From a virus, in the IMG/VR virus record IMGVR_UViG_3300047170_000113, positions 1 to 55,949 of that record: a stretch of 55,949 bases of DNA. One strand, written 5' to 3'. Positions 45,696 to 55,315 of the stretch are shown piece by piece. Position 1 is the stretch's first letter, and every line of letters starts with the position of its first letter. The notes under the pieces are model-generated. The model had not been told where the DNA came from. It searched no databases and saw only the letters and a program-made list of their open reading frames with translations. The position numbers and the translations under genes are program-made.

Positions 45696-47816
45696 CTATC
45701 TAGGCGTGGACTGAACAGGCCTATAATTTGGAATGAATTGCTGATTCACAGCTTGTATCTTTTTAGTTAACGAAGCCTTGAGCTGCTTAGTGGCGGAGTT
45801 TCCAGATAACAAGGTGCTGAATGCAGTTGGATCAGTGAACCTGCCTTTTTCAAAGCCAATATCGCTTTCAGAAATACGATGAGATTTGGCAAGATCGTTT
45901 AAACCTACCGTGAGGCTGCCCTTTAAGCTCTCTGCTCTTGCCCGCTGCGCAGGGGAGAGTCGGCTTCCTATTGTATTCAGCTGGTCAAGCTCATTGAGGT
46001 CAGACATAATAGGCTTATAGGCTGTAATAGCTTCCGTATACTCCTTGGCGTTCGCTGCACTACCAGTATTGTAGTACTTACCGTCTGACGCTAGCACCGT
46101 AGCTTGTCTTGCCTCATTGTCTAAGTAAGGGAGGATGTTAGCGCTTCCGCCTTGAGTACTAACAACTCGGTTAGCGATCATATTGGCCATCTTCGAGTCA
46201 CCATTCATGGCAGCTACTTGAGCAGCGCTCTCTGGAGCACCCTGCATCATATGCATGTAAGCCTGATTGGTAGCGATATTGTCCATTAAGTTAGTGGAGC
46301 TTTGTTCTCCCACCATCCGGGCGGAGGCGAGTTGCTGCTGGATGTTTGCATTCTGAGGGTAGCGGGCGGCAAGTTTCACCAGGTGGTGAAGTTGCGCGTC
46401 CATCATGTTAATTTTGCTAAACTTTAAAGCGTCAGGAAGGTTGTTAAAAAGCTGCATGTTATTCGAAAGGAGAGACTCAGACTTACCGAGGTTCAGTTGC
46501 TGAGCTTTTAAGTCGTTATCAATCTGACTCTGCATGGCTTGCAATACTGGGTTCTGCTGGTGCAAAACACCGCTGCCCATGCCCCCTAAGAGCAGGCCAG
46601 CCAAAGTACCCATCTTGCCTAAAGTATCTTTTTTACCAAATAACGAACTTAGGGTTTCAGGAGTGATATGCTCATTCTCTAAGTCAGTTTGAAAGGCGCC
46701 CCGCTCGTTCATAATGCTCTGATAACCTAACTGCTTTGCATTCTGGTAGAGCTGCTGAGGATCTGTAGGCTTTCGATTTGCAGGCTGATCTTGCAGAGGA
46801 GCCGCTCCAGTCCCTACACCGTAGTTACTGCCGGTCGGAATATCTGAGCCTTGGCCGTTCAACTGAGCAAGCTCTGCGTCGCCAGGCTGTGCGGCTGGGG
46901 TAGCGTCTGCTGGGGGTTGAGCTGAACCAGGAGCGGCTTGGGGCGCTCTGGTGGGTTGCGGGATGGAAATACCGGCATCCGCTTTAGCTGAAGACTCTAG
47001 CGCTTGTTTTTGCGCAGTAGCGGTAGAAGCAGCTGCCTGTTGAGCTTGCTCTATTTTAAACTGGGGAAGGACTTTGTTATTCCAAAGGTCGGCGTTGAAG
47101 TTTTGTGGTGGTTCCCCGTTAGCGCCAAAAGACATCTTGGCCACCTGCTCGTTATCAGGGGCACCGTCGCCTTTGGCCATATTGTAGGGGCTTTGAGTAA
47201 CGCCTAAAGCGGCCTGCACAGCGTTGTTGTAGATTTGTCGTTTCCTTTGGAGGCTAGGGTCGACGTCTGGAGTAGTAGGGACGGCGGTCGCTGGGGGAAC
47301 GGCTTGTTGAGGAGTCGCAGCGGGATCTTGTTGCTGAGCAGCTGCCGCGTCGGGTGCGGGGGCTTGTGCTTGATCGTCTGAAGCAGTTTGATCAGAACTA
47401 TCCGTTGCACTATCCGCTTCTACAGGGGCGGCACCGTTCGCAAATCTTGGTTTATCTTGATCTTTTTTCTTTTTAGGGTTGGCGTAATTCTCTTTAAGAT
47501 CCGCCCCTAGGTTACTTTGCTGAAGCTTGGGGTTCATTGCCTCTCCCCCCTCAGCCATCATCTTGGGTTTACCGGAGCCCGGGTAGCCAATCTTTTGCCC
47601 TAAGGTTTCTTGATCGGTATCACCACCGTCAGCTAAGTGCTTAGGCGCAGCTTTTGCTCCCAGGGAGGGCAAATCTTTTAGTTGTGCCATCGTTTTTGCT
47701 GGGATGGATTTATGGGCAAGAGTGATCTGGTGACCAGCAGGATGCTGCAGCGTGGTGGTATGAGGCGTGCTCGATACCTTTTTAAACTTACTAAAGTCCA
47801 GCTGGAATTTTGACAT
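45696..47816 (-). CDS. internal virion protein with AEGGE motifs, 706 aa
   Basis: Basic N-terminus, then motifs LADGGDTDQ (near 61) and MMAEGGEAM (near 87), a long Ala/Gln/Pro-rich disordered stretch (residues ~110-340) and a helical C-terminal half. AxGG motifs link it with the proteins at 11067 and 47816. Probably a DNA-ejection or core protein. One-base overlap with the next gene. Confidence 0.65.
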   Translation of the reverse strand: MSKFQLDFSKFKKVSSTPHTTTLQHPAGHQITLAHKSIPAKTMAQLKDLPSLGAKAAPKHLADGGDTDQETLGQKIGYPGSGKPKMMAEGGEAMNPKLQQSNLGADLKENYANPKKKKDQDKPRFANGAAPVEADSATDSSDQTASDDQAQAPAPDAAAAQQQDPAATPQQAVPPATAVPTTPDVDPSLQRKRQIYNNAVQAALGVTQSPYNMAKGDGAPDNEQVAKMSFGANGEPPQNFNADLWNNKVLPQFKIEQAQQAAASTATAQKQALESSAKADAGISIPQPTRAPQAAPGSAQPPADATPAAQPGDAELAQLNGQGSDIPTGSNYGVGTGAAPLQDQPANRKPTDPQQLYQNAKQLGYQSIMNERGAFQTDLENEHITPETLSSLFGKKDTLGKMGTLAGLLLGGMGSGVLHQQNPVLQAMQSQIDNDLKAQQLNLGKSESLLSNNMQLFNNLPDALKFSKINMMDAQLHHLVKLAARYPQNANIQQQLASARMVGEQSSTNLMDNIATNQAYMHMMQGAPESAAQVAAMNGDSKMANMIANRVVSTQGGSANILPYLDNEARQATVLASDGKYYNTGSAANAKEYTEAITAYKPIMSDLNELDQLNTIGSRLSPAQRARAESLKGSLTVGLNDLAKSHRISESDIGFEKGRFTDPTAFSTLLSGNSATKQLKASLTKKIQAVNQQFIPNYRPVQSTPR

Positions 47817-49225
47817 TATTTTCCACTCTTTTTAGAAAGCATGCCCTTGTTTTTGCCTTTAGCAATGTAAGCACTTACAAACTTAGCTGCCTCAGCGGCT
47901 GGGTCCTTGGCTTGGGTAACGCTGCGGGGGAGGACGATGCCGCCTGCTTCTAAGGTTTTTGGCACCGTATCATTGGCGTAGGAGTTCTTAGCGCCGCCGA
48001 CTTTCGGTTTACCGGGGATTTTTTCAGCTTTATCAAGCGCTGCATGCCCTTTGTCTTTTGATTGAGCAACTTCTTTAACTTTATCTGGAGTCAGATAGCC
48101 TTCACCTGGGGATACTAGAGCGGGTACTTTACCACCTTTAGCAAGTCCTGGCATCGCATCGGCTGCGCTCATTGAGGGAGCGTCTGGAGTAGGAGCGGCA
48201 GCAATTTGGTTATCTTGCAAGGGTGCTCCGCCCATAAGTCCGGGGGTAGTGGGAGCGCCGCCGCTTAGGGGCGCTCCGCCAGCTAAGCCAGGAAGCGGTT
48301 GTGGGCTTGCATCTGTGTAGTCGACGTTGGAATCGCCCGCATAGGGATTGTTAGGATCGCTAGAGCCGCTGCTAAAGAGTTTCCCTAGTGCTGAAAAGAT
48401 GCCGTTCCCTAATGATTGACCCGCTTGGTTAGCGGCTGAAGCCATACCACTGGCCCCAGTAGCGTTACCTATAGCTAGAGCTTGGCCTATTTTAGACTTA
48501 GGACCTGCCGGGTTTGCCGCTAGAGGACTATTAGATGGGTCGGGCGCGTTGTTTTGAGCTGTTCGGGGCACCCCACCACCATTTGCTAAGGCAAGCATGG
48601 CTAAAGGGGCTAATTGTTTTACCATCCCCATGGGACCAGAAGAAGATGGAACTTGGCCCCCATCAGCGAGCCCCAGAGCTGAACCTACTGAGCTGAGTGC
48701 GCCCGCCGTGAGGCTGTTAGAGCCTTGTGCGTTGGTGTTTGCTATGCCAGCGTTCGCGGTGTTAGCGCTACTAAGCCCACTTTGTCCGATTTGGGACAAA
48801 TTGAGGTCCTGGGAACCTTGTTGCCCGAGTAGACTTGCTTGGGCGTTTTGGGCGGCCATGGAGTTTTGAGCAGTGAGGCTTGCGGCGTTGTTAGCGGCAG
48901 CTTGTTGGTTGGCACCGGCTTGTTGGCTACCTAGGTACGCAGCAAGAGCGGGGTTAATCCCCTTGGTGCTAGCAATGCTACCCATTTGTTGCTGGTTTAC
49001 CTGGTTCGTGGCGTTAGTTAAGGCAGCTTGGGTGGCCTGGTTCACGGCACCGCCGCCTTGGCCTTCTTGCTGTAGAGTGTTGCCTAGAGCGTTTTCGTTG
49101 GCTTGGTTAGTGCCATAGTTGATAGCACCGGTGTTAATTAAATTGTTATCTTGGTCCATGCCGGCAGCTTGAAAGCCTGCACCGTTACTTGCTCCGCCAC
49201 CAAAAAGACCAGTAAGACTGCTCAT
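47816..49225 (-). CDS. internal virion protein with GGxVP motifs, 469 aa
   Basis: Asn/Gln/Ala-rich N-terminal half with helical repeats, then a series of motifs LADGGQVPS, LANGGGVPR, LAKGGKVPALVSPGEGYLTP and LEAGGIVLPRS. The last, GKVPALVSPGEGYL, resembles the GG-x-VP...PGE segment seen in phage tape-measure and ejection proteins. The C-terminus is Lys-rich. Likely part of the ejection apparatus. Confidence 0.65.
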   Translation of the reverse strand: MSSLTGLFGGGASNGAGFQAAGMDQDNNLINTGAINYGTNQANENALGNTLQQEGQGGGAVNQATQAALTNATNQVNQQQMGSIASTKGINPALAAYLGSQQAGANQQAAANNAASLTAQNSMAAQNAQASLLGQQGSQDLNLSQIGQSGLSSANTANAGIANTNAQGSNSLTAGALSSVGSALGLADGGQVPSSSGPMGMVKQLAPLAMLALANGGGVPRTAQNNAPDPSNSPLAANPAGPKSKIGQALAIGNATGASGMASAANQAGQSLGNGIFSALGKLFSSGSSDPNNPYAGDSNVDYTDASPQPLPGLAGGAPLSGGAPTTPGLMGGAPLQDNQIAAAPTPDAPSMSAADAMPGLAKGGKVPALVSPGEGYLTPDKVKEVAQSKDKGHAALDKAEKIPGKPKVGGAKNSYANDTVPKTLEAGGIVLPRSVTQAKDPAAEAAKFVSAYIAKGKNKGMLSKKSGK

Positions 49226-49581
49226 TAAATCTCTTTCCTAAGTAATATCAATAAATTAGAACTGCTCTCGACTTTAAAGCCGTAAGCGAGGAGAACTTTT
49301 AAACTGGTTGTGGGGTCTTTAATGGACATATTGACGCTCCCGTACAGGCATTTGCAACCTTTTTCCTTAGCAATTACCGCTACTTGGTCAGCCATGCGGC
49401 TAGCCTCGTCCTCATGACGATAAGAAGGGGTTACATAGATGTCTTCGATGTAAATCCCATCTTTTAGGAAAGAGTAGGTGGCAAACCCTCTTTCGCTCTC
49501 TACAATGCCCTTACCGTAGATTTCTCCAATGTAATTGGCGTAGAGACTCTTATCCTTGTCATAGGTTACTGGATTAGGCAT
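49225..49581 (-). CDS. GNAT-like acetyltransferase in the tail module
   Basis: 118 residues. IYIEDIYVTPSYRHEDEASRM is the GNAT core strand followed by the pyrophosphate-binding loop region (R-x-x-x-x-A/G), and LKVLLAYGFKVE is the usual final strand. It lies between two virion genes with overlaps at each side, so expression is late. It may modify a virion or host protein; the substrate is unknown. A second GNAT-like gene lies at 16131. Confidence 0.7.
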   Translation of the reverse strand: MPNPVTYDKDKSLYANYIGEIYGKGIVESERGFATYSFLKDGIYIEDIYVTPSYRHEDEASRMADQVAVIAKEKGCKCLYGSVNMSIKDPTTSLKVLLAYGFKVESSSNLLILLRKEI

Positions 49582-52528
49582 AGGTGCTCGAAGCAGGCAT
49601 CTTGTTCGGACCCTTCTTCACTCCTACTTCTAACGCAAGATTGGACAAGTTGATCCCTGCACCGTAGGGGGATTGCGGGGCATCGGAGATGGTGATACGT
49701 ACCGATTCGCACTTCTGTCTATTCAAAAATACGCGGTACTGCATGGGGCTAGAAGCCGCAATAATCGGGATAGTGGTGGTTTGGTTCACGACAGGGCTAA
49801 AGTCGTAGGTAAATTGTACTGTCAGGTTGGTAGGCGAGATAGCTTCACCTAGTATTAAAAGCTGCTTCACCCGCTCAAAGCCCTGCACCTGTCCCACTTG
49901 GATGCGGCCTAGGTTCATGAGCATGGGGATAGCAGTTCCGTTGTCTGTAAAGACGCCGGCTGTCTCTTCTTGAGGAAGCCCAGCAACGGATAACGTGCAG
50001 TAGTTGTTATTGTAAATACAAGTATCTACAGCGTTAATGTTTAGGAACTCACTCCACTGATTTACATAGTAATCGTAAACAAGAGCGGTACCGTCTGCTA
50101 AGGCAAACCGCACCTGGGTGGTACCTGGCGTCAATTGGGCAGACACCACGTGGATGTTGTTAAACTGCTCTACGCCCGCTCCGATGTAGGAGGTAGTGAG
50201 GGAGCGGTCAAGAAGATAAATCCCTTTAGCCGATTTAAACATTAAGCCCGCAGGGGTGAGTACAACTGAGTCCCGGTCAACACACCCCACGTCGGTGGTG
50301 ATGATTTGGGGGTAGGTGAAGTCGCTGTTAGCTCCGTTCGGGGAGGGCCCTTGACCAGTGACGTAAAAGATGACGTTTTCTTTAAAGAACACGATTTCCG
50401 CGTCCATTGCCGCTACCGCTGTAATAGCTCCGCCGCGCTGATCGATGTTGTTTACGAACACGGGGGAAAACTCGACCGGGAAATCATTAATCACTTGCTT
50501 TGAGTACCACCAGGATAGGGGTTGCTCGGAGGGGACTAAAATGAGCCGGTTATCATAAGAGCACATGATATCTGAAGCAGGGGCACTTCCATTAGGCACC
50601 TCGCCACCGGTGGTGTACAACTGTTCGTTTCCGGTTTGAGCACTGGTTGCTCCGGCACCGGTGCTTAAAAAAACATCTCCATAGCTTCCATAGGCGGCCG
50701 GGTTGTTTGGAATAATGCCTGTTTTGTAATAAATAGAACCATTGGCCGTAGTGCTATAGATAACAATGTTTACCTGGGAGGTAGAATTAAAAGTTTTATT
50801 GGTCATGTAAAGCCAAGGAATTTTTACAGTAATTAAATTAGTGCTTCCTGACCCAGTTGTGACACTAATGGAGGTGGAGGGGGCGCTTCTTTGCATTTGG
50901 CCGTAAGAGTCTGTCCATTCGTAAGTGACTTGAATTCCGTAAATGCCTTGAGGTAGAGTGCCGCCAGTGGTAGTGGTAGTTCCGGTAACATTTTCAGGAA
51001 ACAAAAAGAAATTGTTTTCAAAATTGGTAGAGCCGTCATAGGAACTTACAAAACCACCGGAGTAATTTAAATTGTTTGCAAGCTGCACACCCTGGGGCTT
51101 CGTGTTAAAATCAAAAATTCCAATGACTTCGTTGTTTTGCGGGTTACTGCCATTGGTTAGTTCTGAAGCGAGCACCGCTTGCAGGTAAGGGAAATTATAG
51201 TTTCCGGTTGTGCTATTAAAAACGACTTGAGGTAAACTACCGCCTTGGGTAATATTTTGAGCGCTAAAGTTACCTGGCGCAATTTTTGCTACAACTTGGT
51301 AGGAACTAGGCCCTAGGTACCGTAATATGAATCCAACCCTCTGCTCCGGGCTTGGATACCCCACAACAAAATGAATATAAGCCGTCGAACCTGCTGCGGG
51401 AGTAACTAGGAAAGGTTTGGAAGCCACTACCCCGCTAGATAAAAGAATGCTCGACGCCACCGTGCCGGTTGTCGTGCAGACGGCCGAGTAAATTGTGTCC
51501 TGATAAGTCGATAGAGCAGGGGAGTTGTTTTGAAGGCTGAAAAAAGTGGTTCCAACTCCGCCCACAACGATAGAACCTAAGCTATCTAGGCCAGTAGAGT
51601 AGGCTTGAACTACGGTGGGGCCAAGTATCTGCGTAGTGAGCGTGCTGTTATAAATTAAATATTTAACTACCCCATTGGCAGCGTAAAATACCCATACATA
51701 GTTATTTGTCGCATCGTAAGAAAGAGAAACCGATGGAAAACTACTGCTTAGAATTACCCCTGTATTAACGACAGCGGCAAGAGAAACAGTCGTCGTGGCT
51801 GTGTTCACGGCGGCAATTGTAAGGCCGTTAATACCTAATGCTTTATAAGCGGCGTAAGTTACAGAGCCGCTTGAGTTTTGGCAGACATCCAAGTAAGTAC
51901 CAGTGGCATCCGCGCTCGTTAGGTTAGTAGGAGAGCTTTGAGCGGCCGTGGCCGGGTTGATAGTGATGCAACTCAAATATTGGTTAACTTTGTCTAAATA
52001 AAAAACACCGTAGCTGCTTGCGACGGGGACTGGGATTACATAAGAGGCGCTCGTAACTCCGGTAGCAAGTTGAACACTTGAAAAAATAGGCAACTGAGTA
52101 ATATTATCGATTATTGAAAAAAAGGAATTAGCCAGACTTACCTGACTCCCAGTAGTGTAAATGCTTGTGTTTCCATTCACCTGCAAAAAGGGCAAATAAG
52201 TATTATTGACAGAAGTAAAAACGTTTTGTTGGTAGACGCTGCAAGTTTGCTTAATCCCCTTGTTATACCACTGAGACTCCGCCTCTGAGTAAGTCCAAAG
52301 ATTTAAACTGTCCAATTCCACCAGTTCACTTTGAAACGGGGATAATGCCACCCCGTAGCTCAGGGAGGGGAGTGCTACGTACCCGTTACGCTTCTGGATA
52401 CGATTAGGGGAGGTGAATATGGCATTCTGAAGCTGGAGCATCGAGGCAGGGATGACCTGCTTGGGGTCGCTCTTGGTATCGAGCCCTTTTGCTAAAGCAA
52501 TGCTCAAGGTTTGAGTTTGAACAGGCAT
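49574..52528 (-). CDS. large tail-hub-like structural protein, 984 aa
   Basis: The N-terminus GLDTKSDPKQVIPASMLQLQNAIFTSPNRIQKRNGY is quoted here in parts: GLDTKSDPKQVIP then LQNAIF then RIQKRNGY. It resembles the start of P22 gp10-like and tail tubular B-like proteins, and the rest is a long strand-rich protein with many Ser/Thr/Asn loops. It is likely the tail nozzle or hub joined to the adaptor encoded upstream. Overlaps the GNAT-like gene by eight bases. Confidence 0.65.
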   Translation of the reverse strand: MPVQTQTLSIALAKGLDTKSDPKQVIPASMLQLQNAIFTSPNRIQKRNGYVALPSLSYGVALSPFQSELVELDSLNLWTYSEAESQWYNKGIKQTCSVYQQNVFTSVNNTYLPFLQVNGNTSIYTTGSQVSLANSFFSIIDNITQLPIFSSVQLATGVTSASYVIPVPVASSYGVFYLDKVNQYLSCITINPATAAQSSPTNLTSADATGTYLDVCQNSSGSVTYAAYKALGINGLTIAAVNTATTTVSLAAVVNTGVILSSSFPSVSLSYDATNNYVWVFYAANGVVKYLIYNSTLTTQILGPTVVQAYSTGLDSLGSIVVGGVGTTFFSLQNNSPALSTYQDTIYSAVCTTTGTVASSILLSSGVVASKPFLVTPAAGSTAYIHFVVGYPSPEQRVGFILRYLGPSSYQVVAKIAPGNFSAQNITQGGSLPQVVFNSTTGNYNFPYLQAVLASELTNGSNPQNNEVIGIFDFNTKPQGVQLANNLNYSGGFVSSYDGSTNFENNFFLFPENVTGTTTTTGGTLPQGIYGIQVTYEWTDSYGQMQRSAPSTSISVTTGSGSTNLITVKIPWLYMTNKTFNSTSQVNIVIYSTTANGSIYYKTGIIPNNPAAYGSYGDVFLSTGAGATSAQTGNEQLYTTGGEVPNGSAPASDIMCSYDNRLILVPSEQPLSWWYSKQVINDFPVEFSPVFVNNIDQRGGAITAVAAMDAEIVFFKENVIFYVTGQGPSPNGANSDFTYPQIITTDVGCVDRDSVVLTPAGLMFKSAKGIYLLDRSLTTSYIGAGVEQFNNIHVVSAQLTPGTTQVRFALADGTALVYDYYVNQWSEFLNINAVDTCIYNNNYCTLSVAGLPQEETAGVFTDNGTAIPMLMNLGRIQVGQVQGFERVKQLLILGEAISPTNLTVQFTYDFSPVVNQTTTIPIIAASSPMQYRVFLNRQKCESVRITISDAPQSPYGAGINLSNLALEVGVKKGPNKMPASSTYA

Positions 52529-52890
52529 TAAAACACCGAGAGTTGCACCACGACATCGGCCGAAGTGTTTAAAAGAAGAGTGGTGGCAGGGGTAGGGTTT
52601 GTATCTTGGCTATCCCAGAGAGTGGCTTGCCCCTTAATGCGGGTGACAACCCACCCCTGCAGCGGCCCAGAAAGAATTGAGCCAAGCTGGATGACGTTGG
52701 GGTTATTAGCGGCCACTAGCGGGATATCGTAAGTAGTGCTCGTCGTACCGCCGCTAGAGCTATTGAGCGGTACAGGGGTCGCTGTAGCAAGCGAGCTTGA
52801 GAGGAGAGGCTGTAGCGCTTTCTGGATAAGGATCTGGTAGCGGTTAAATACAGAATCTTTAGATAGTACTTGGGGCAGCTTGATAGCCAT
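52528..52890 (-). CDS. small tail-associated protein, 120 aa
   Basis: ATG at 52890 overlaps the adaptor stop (TAATG) and is preferred over an in-frame TTG at 52896. It starts MAIKLPQVLSKDSVFNRYQI, with a helix and then strands ending VVVQLSVF. It lies between adaptor and hub genes in one operon, so it is probably a minor virion component. No family recognised. Confidence 0.65.
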   Translation of the reverse strand: MAIKLPQVLSKDSVFNRYQILIQKALQPLLSSSLATATPVPLNSSSGGTTSTTYDIPLVAANNPNVIQLGSILSGPLQGWVVTRIKGQATLWDSQDTNPTPATTLLLNTSADVVVQLSVF

Positions 52891-53927
52891 TACCAACCTC
52901 CGATGGACCCGTTCCCGATAGGACCCCAGCCGTTACCAGTATACCCAGTCCTAACATCGCTAATGGTGTCTGGACGCCCTTCGTCCCTATTCTGAGCAGA
53001 GGATTCGATTCTATCTTTAAGATATACAAGCTCTTGGGCAAGCGTACTGACATCACTCTCTTCTTTACCCAGGGCGAGGATAGCCGCTCGGATAATGACA
53101 TACTCGAGCCATCCAGACCAACCGATGGTGGTGATGTCGGTATCGTTGAGAAGCTGGGGCAGCCGGGGGACGTACCAGAGCTGCATGATCTGGTTTGAGG
53201 AGGGGGGAGGGATGAGAAAGAGGTTATTGCCCATTACTCGATACTGAAGGTTAAAAACGCCATAAATAGTAGAATTACTGTTAGGGTAAATATATTTATT
53301 CCTATCTATAAAGGTAAACTTATTCACAGTCACCCAGGCGTTCTGGGCGTTGTTAATGCTTAAGTCGAGCCCTTCAAGCTTATAGAAGGGGGGAGCGACA
53401 AAGGGGGTACCCGCCTGGCTAGTGAAAGTGAGAACGCCGTTGGGTAGGGGGTACTGCAGTTGATTTGCGACGGTAGTAAACTGGGCTGCAGGGGCTAGGA
53501 AGTAGTTTTCAAAGGTAGTAATCAGGAGATCGTACAGCTCGTACATGCTCTGGTTGATGTAACTGTTCCATTCGTCTTTGGTCACGAAGTTAGAGTTAAC
53601 CCTATCGGCTCGTTGCTGGGCGGATAGCCTGAGCTGGTAGAGGGACATCTCAGCGGTAGGGGCGGGTACGATGGTGAGGCTAGAAGTATAGGGACCAGTC
53701 CCAGATCCGTTAACAGCGGCAATTTGATAATAATATTCAACACCTACAAGGGCAGTAGTGTCTAGGTAGAAAGGGGTCGTGGGAGTGCCGACAACTGTGA
53801 AGTTGATGTTATCCGTAGAGCGCTGTACCGAGTAGCTGGTCGCTGTAGGGATAAAATCACAAGAAACAAGGACTTGTGAGTTTCCACATTGGATTACCGG
53901 ATTAGTGGGTTGAATTGGAACAGCCAT
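52890..53927 (-). CDS. head-tail adaptor (P22 gp4-like) with N-terminal FnIII domain
   Basis: 345 residues. Residues 1-90 form a fibronectin-III-like domain (SCDFIPTATSYSVQRSTD, then YYYQIAAVNGSGTGPYT). From ~95 on, the protein looks like a P22 gp4-like adaptor (RADRVNSNFVTKDEWNSYIN, MYELYDLLI, later WLEYVIIRAAILALGKEESD and a flexible Gly end). It should bind below the portal. FnIII modules are common add-ons in phage virion proteins and may bind carbohydrate or stabilise the particle. Confidence 0.75.
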   Translation of the reverse strand: MAVPIQPTNPVIQCGNSQVLVSCDFIPTATSYSVQRSTDNINFTVVGTPTTPFYLDTTALVGVEYYYQIAAVNGSGTGPYTSSLTIVPAPTAEMSLYQLRLSAQQRADRVNSNFVTKDEWNSYINQSMYELYDLLITTFENYFLAPAAQFTTVANQLQYPLPNGVLTFTSQAGTPFVAPPFYKLEGLDLSINNAQNAWVTVNKFTFIDRNKYIYPNSNSTIYGVFNLQYRVMGNNLFLIPPPSSNQIMQLWYVPRLPQLLNDTDITTIGWSGWLEYVIIRAAILALGKEESDVSTLAQELVYLKDRIESSAQNRDEGRPDTISDVRTGYTGNGWGPIGNGSIGGW

Positions 53928-53949
53928 TTACATACCCCATTTAGGGTGT

Positions 53950-53982
53950 GCGGGGCCGAAGCTTTTTAGACTCCGACCCCGA
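53950..53982 (-). terminator. hairpin between structural genes (possible attenuator)
   Basis: On the minus strand CGGGG-t-CG...CCCCG forms a stem of about 9-11 pairs around an AAAA loop. There is no T-run after it, so full termination is unlikely. A second inverted repeat GGTGC...GCACC with inner pairs lies at 53988-54013. They may moderate read-through or stabilise mRNA between genes at 54020 and 53927. Confidence 0.4.
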
Positions 53983-54019
53983 CGATGGTGCAGGCGCTAT
54001 AGCAGCCGCACCAAACTAA

Positions 54020-54679
54020 TTACTCGCCCTGAATTAGGATCGAACTATCGCCTAAGTAAAACGACAATTGGATAGTCGAATTGTTAGCGGGGGCGGTGAG
54101 AGTTCCTGCGCTATAGCACTGGAGCAGCATTTGAGCACTGCCTTGAGGGTTAGAAGCTAAGGATTGATTTGGGTCTCCTAAGACTTCGATGTGGTCAATG
54201 CCTGAAGAGGCTCCAGACGGAGCAACCGTTGCAGATCCGCCGATAGTGCCTGTAGCGATGGCAACAAAAGCTTGTCCAACCGTAGGGGTGAGCCCTTTAG
54301 GAAGGCCAGCGGCTTGCCATTGCGCGAGAGTAGCCGTACCGAGAGCGGTGATGACGTACGCAGTATTAGCAGTGGTCGTGGATTGGCTAGAACCAATTAA
54401 AGTTACTTGGCCAGAAAACCCGCCGAAATAGCGGTTGTAGTTGTCAGAGAGTTGAACGACAATAACCCCGGATGCCGGGTTTGGGTTCAGTACGCCGTTG
54501 TTGCTACCAGGGGTAGCGGAGGTGTGCATAAAGACGTTCTTAATGCAGGGACCTTTCAGGCTTCGAATGCCTAACCCGTTTCCGTTGGTGCTATCTACGA
54601 TGAAATTACAATCTAAAAGAATGGGTTTCACGTGCATGGAATAGATTTTTCCTGCACTTGCCCAGTTACGTTGTGCCAT
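54020..54679 (-). CDS. beta-rich structural protein, 219 aa
   Basis: Starts MAQRNWASAGKIYSMHVKPI. Strand-rich with loops containing GNGLGIRSLKG, VIVVQLSDNYNRYFGGFSG and a Thr/Ala-rich centre, and a late LQCYSAGTL strand. Its place just before the adaptor gene suggests a head decoration or minor capsid protein. First gene of the visible structural operon. ATCATGG start after GAGGATATC. Confidence 0.65.
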   Translation of the reverse strand: MAQRNWASAGKIYSMHVKPILLDCNFIVDSTNGNGLGIRSLKGPCIKNVFMHTSATPGSNNGVLNPNPASGVIVVQLSDNYNRYFGGFSGQVTLIGSSQSTTTANTAYVITALGTATLAQWQAAGLPKGLTPTVGQAFVAIATGTIGGSATVAPSGASSGIDHIEVLGDPNQSLASNPQGSAQMLLQCYSAGTLTAPANNSTIQLSFYLGDSSILIQGE

Positions 54680-54817
54680 GATATCCTCAGTATTTCCCTA
54701 TAATTAGCTTAGGCATATAGCCACCGCCTCACCTACTCGGGCCTAGGGGAAAAAACCCTTGAGGGAATAAGATTGAGGATATCTCAGCCTTACTACCTTG
54801 TCTGATTTTACTTATTT
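54680..54817. other. intergenic region with inverted repeat GATATCCTCA/TGAGGATATC
   Basis: No gene. GATATCCTCA at about 54680-54689 and TGAGGATATC at about 54772-54781 form a ten-base inverted repeat bracketing the region; the second is part of the palindrome TGAGGATATCTCA. On the minus strand a short CCCTCAAGGG stem followed by TTTTTT may end transcription of the PagL-like gene. A TTATAG-type -10 for the structural operon is possible but no good -35 was found. Confidence 0.45.
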
Positions 54818-55301
54818 TTAATATTTGACGGAGAGTTCGAGGAGGACGAAGTCGCGGCCTTGGTTAGGGGTGACTAGACCAGCGGAGGAGAAATGATTGT
54901 ATTTGATGCCGATTCCATTGCCTTGAGAGTCTCTAAGCCCCCCATACAGTTCGCCATGGAATTGAGGGAAGGCTCCGCCCAAGTACCCGTCAGGATTAGA
55001 GATTACGGCAAGCCCATAGGCGTTACGGATCTCAAACCAATTGAGGTCTACTTTGAAGCCTGGACCAGTGGAGAGGAAGAGGGAAGAGGATCGATTGGGG
55101 TTACCAGAGCTGTCAATCCAGCCCCCGCCTTCGTAGTTCCAATAGAGCCAAGAAATCATGTCTTGTCTAAGGCCTACGTCAAAAACCTTAGTTTCGGTGG
55201 CCGAGTACTGGGCAGACTCCCCTACTCCTAGGCCGTAGCTAATAAAAGCTTCATCGGCGGCGGCAAGAGGGGCCAAAAGGAATGCACACAAGGCCATGAA
55301 C

Positions 55302-55315
<14 letters not shown>
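54818..55315 (-). CDS. PagL-like outer-membrane lipid A deacylase homologue
   Basis: 165 residues with a signal peptide (ending LAAA) and alternating strands of an eight-stranded barrel. The C-terminal NHFSSAGLVTPNQGRD matches the PagL signature, with H141 and S143 as catalytic His and Ser; the acid position aligns with D155. PagL removes the 3-O acyl chain of lipid A at the outer membrane. Start is TTG at 55315 overlapping the alanine-rich gene; ATG at 55297 is an alternative. It implies a Gram-negative host and may alter the LPS receptor after infection. Confidence 0.75.
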
